From JAAELZ01 sp965223465 (GTDB lineage: Bacteria; Pseudomonadota; Gammaproteobacteria; Arenicellales; Poriferihabitantaceae), in NCBI GenBank assembly GCA_965223465.1, contig OZ245025.1:682001-746000 (forward strand): a DNA stretch of 64,000 nt, written 5' to 3'. Every line of letters starts with the position of its first letter. The stretch's first letter is position 1. A program made the translations under genes and the position numbers. The notes below the pieces were generated by a model that saw only the letters and a list, made by a program, of their open reading frames with translations, was not told where the DNA came from and ran no database searches. Below, piece by piece: positions 63,404 to 64,000 of this stretch.

Positions 63404-63905
63404 TGATTCAGTTTAATCGCGAGCAAGGAGCGAACCCTTAAATCTATTTCATGGGTACCGAAATTGACAATTTAGTTGAAACTAAAGACTTTCATTCGAG
63501 AAATTCAAAGAATTAGTTCTATACGTTCAACAAGTGGGCGTCCAACCCATTAATTAACTAATAATTTTCCGTGGTACCAGAAATCTATAGCGTACCGATT
63601 GACCTGCCCCCAATTAATGGGCCATATTTTTTACCCATTTCGCACCGTGATCAGTAGTAGCCGGGGGCGCTCAAGGCAGGAATGTACACTAAAAATAATC
63701 AGCCAACCTTAGGGATGCTGGATGACACCATTGGAGTAGGCAAGCGATTAGTTTTTAGGCTATTTGATACTTCTTGATATTGATGAATAGGGTGTTTATG
63801 CTTTCCCGTTCAGATCTAACTGATGTATATCATGAGGGTGATTAGCGATGAGTGTTGAGTTCAATCACCTTCACTTATTAACTTAACAAATCAAATTGAT
63901 CTGCC
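63404..63905. other. Gene-free region with a possible IS end
   Basis: About 500 bp without a supported gene. The segment TGACCTGCCCCC at 63600 resembles the terminal sequence of some IS3-family elements as I recall them, and short AT-rich repeats surround it, but no transposase or partner end is present. It may be a decayed element scar; low certainty. Confidence 0.25.
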
Positions 63906-64000
63906 ATGAGTTACGAGTTCGAAAGCTTTGTTGTCGACACCGAGAAATACATTTTAAGCGAAAATGGTGTCGAGCTGAAAATTGAGCCACTTGTGTTTGA
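63906..64000 (+). CDS. Winged-helix transcriptional regulator, partial (3-prime cut by window)
   Basis: The first 31 codons read MSYEFESFVVDTEKYILSEN then GVELKIEPLVF, the start of an OmpR/ToxR/CadC-type DNA-binding domain (strands before the winged helix). The rest lies outside the window, so size and effector part are unknown. Confidence 0.6.
   Translation, partial: MSYEFESFVVDTEKYILSENGVELKIEPLVF

Overview
The window looks like a chromosome segment from a free-living, probably aquatic, gammaproteobacterium of moderate GC. Four things point there: a one-piece tmRNA next to smpB and ratA, encoding the tag ANDDNYALAA (I recall the same tag from Pseudomonas); a hisBHAFIE-tatABC block; a bacterial-type proS with an inserted editing domain; and a kefF-kefC pair. 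No species can be named from sequence alone. There are no tRNA or rRNA genes and no CRISPR array.

Positions 268-31,500 are mostly housekeeping. In order they hold a DAO-type flavoenzyme, a dienelactone-hydrolase-like protein, an alanine-rich repeat lipoprotein, an aminotransferase, a glutaredoxin-like protein, a glycine-zipper lipoprotein, proS, a GNAT enzyme and a DUF255 thioredoxin-fold protein. Then come tatABC and histidine genes on the minus strand, a cupin, an EamA exporter overlapping a SixA-type phosphatase, a small heat-shock protein, ratA/smpB/ssrA, a citramalate/isopropylmalate synthase homologue, a C_GCAxxG_C_C protein, a P-loop kinase, one IS200-type element, fbp, a MATE exporter, kefF-kefC, an MFS carrier and rraA.

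Positions 31,500-51,100 look accessory. This part begins at an intact rraA and ends at a full-length decayed rraA copy in the same orientation. Between them lie ada, a 19-bp triplicate repeat, an EamA pseudogene with two stops, and a MarR gene divergent from a cytochrome b561-type operon. A tripartite RND efflux operon follows whose TolC-family component carries an N-terminal periplasmic-binding-protein-like domain. Next are an AraC regulator divergent from a tightly coupled six-gene cluster (two classical SDRs, an alpha/beta hydrolase, two small membrane proteins, an atypical SDR), an IS transposase C-terminal remnant, and a stress operon (Hsp20, truncated Hsp20-like ORF, Do/DegQ protease) behind a sigma32-like promoter.

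Positions 51,200-63,400 form a periplasmic redox and metal region. It holds a DUF302 protein, a two-domain thioredoxin-fold protein, two metallo-beta-lactamase-fold proteins that lack some canonical zinc ligands, two pirins, a LysR regulator, a Tat-exported multicopper oxidase, two His- or Cys/His-rich exported proteins, three c-type cytochromes and a DUF411 protein. The pattern suggests copper handling and/or sulfur-compound oxidation; this is inference. The window ends inside the start of a winged-helix regulator gene.

The best candidates for something little described are the binding-protein/TolC fusion in the RND operon, the AraC-linked six-gene cluster, and the pairing of degenerate-site MBL proteins with pirins. 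I could not show that any of them is a new system.
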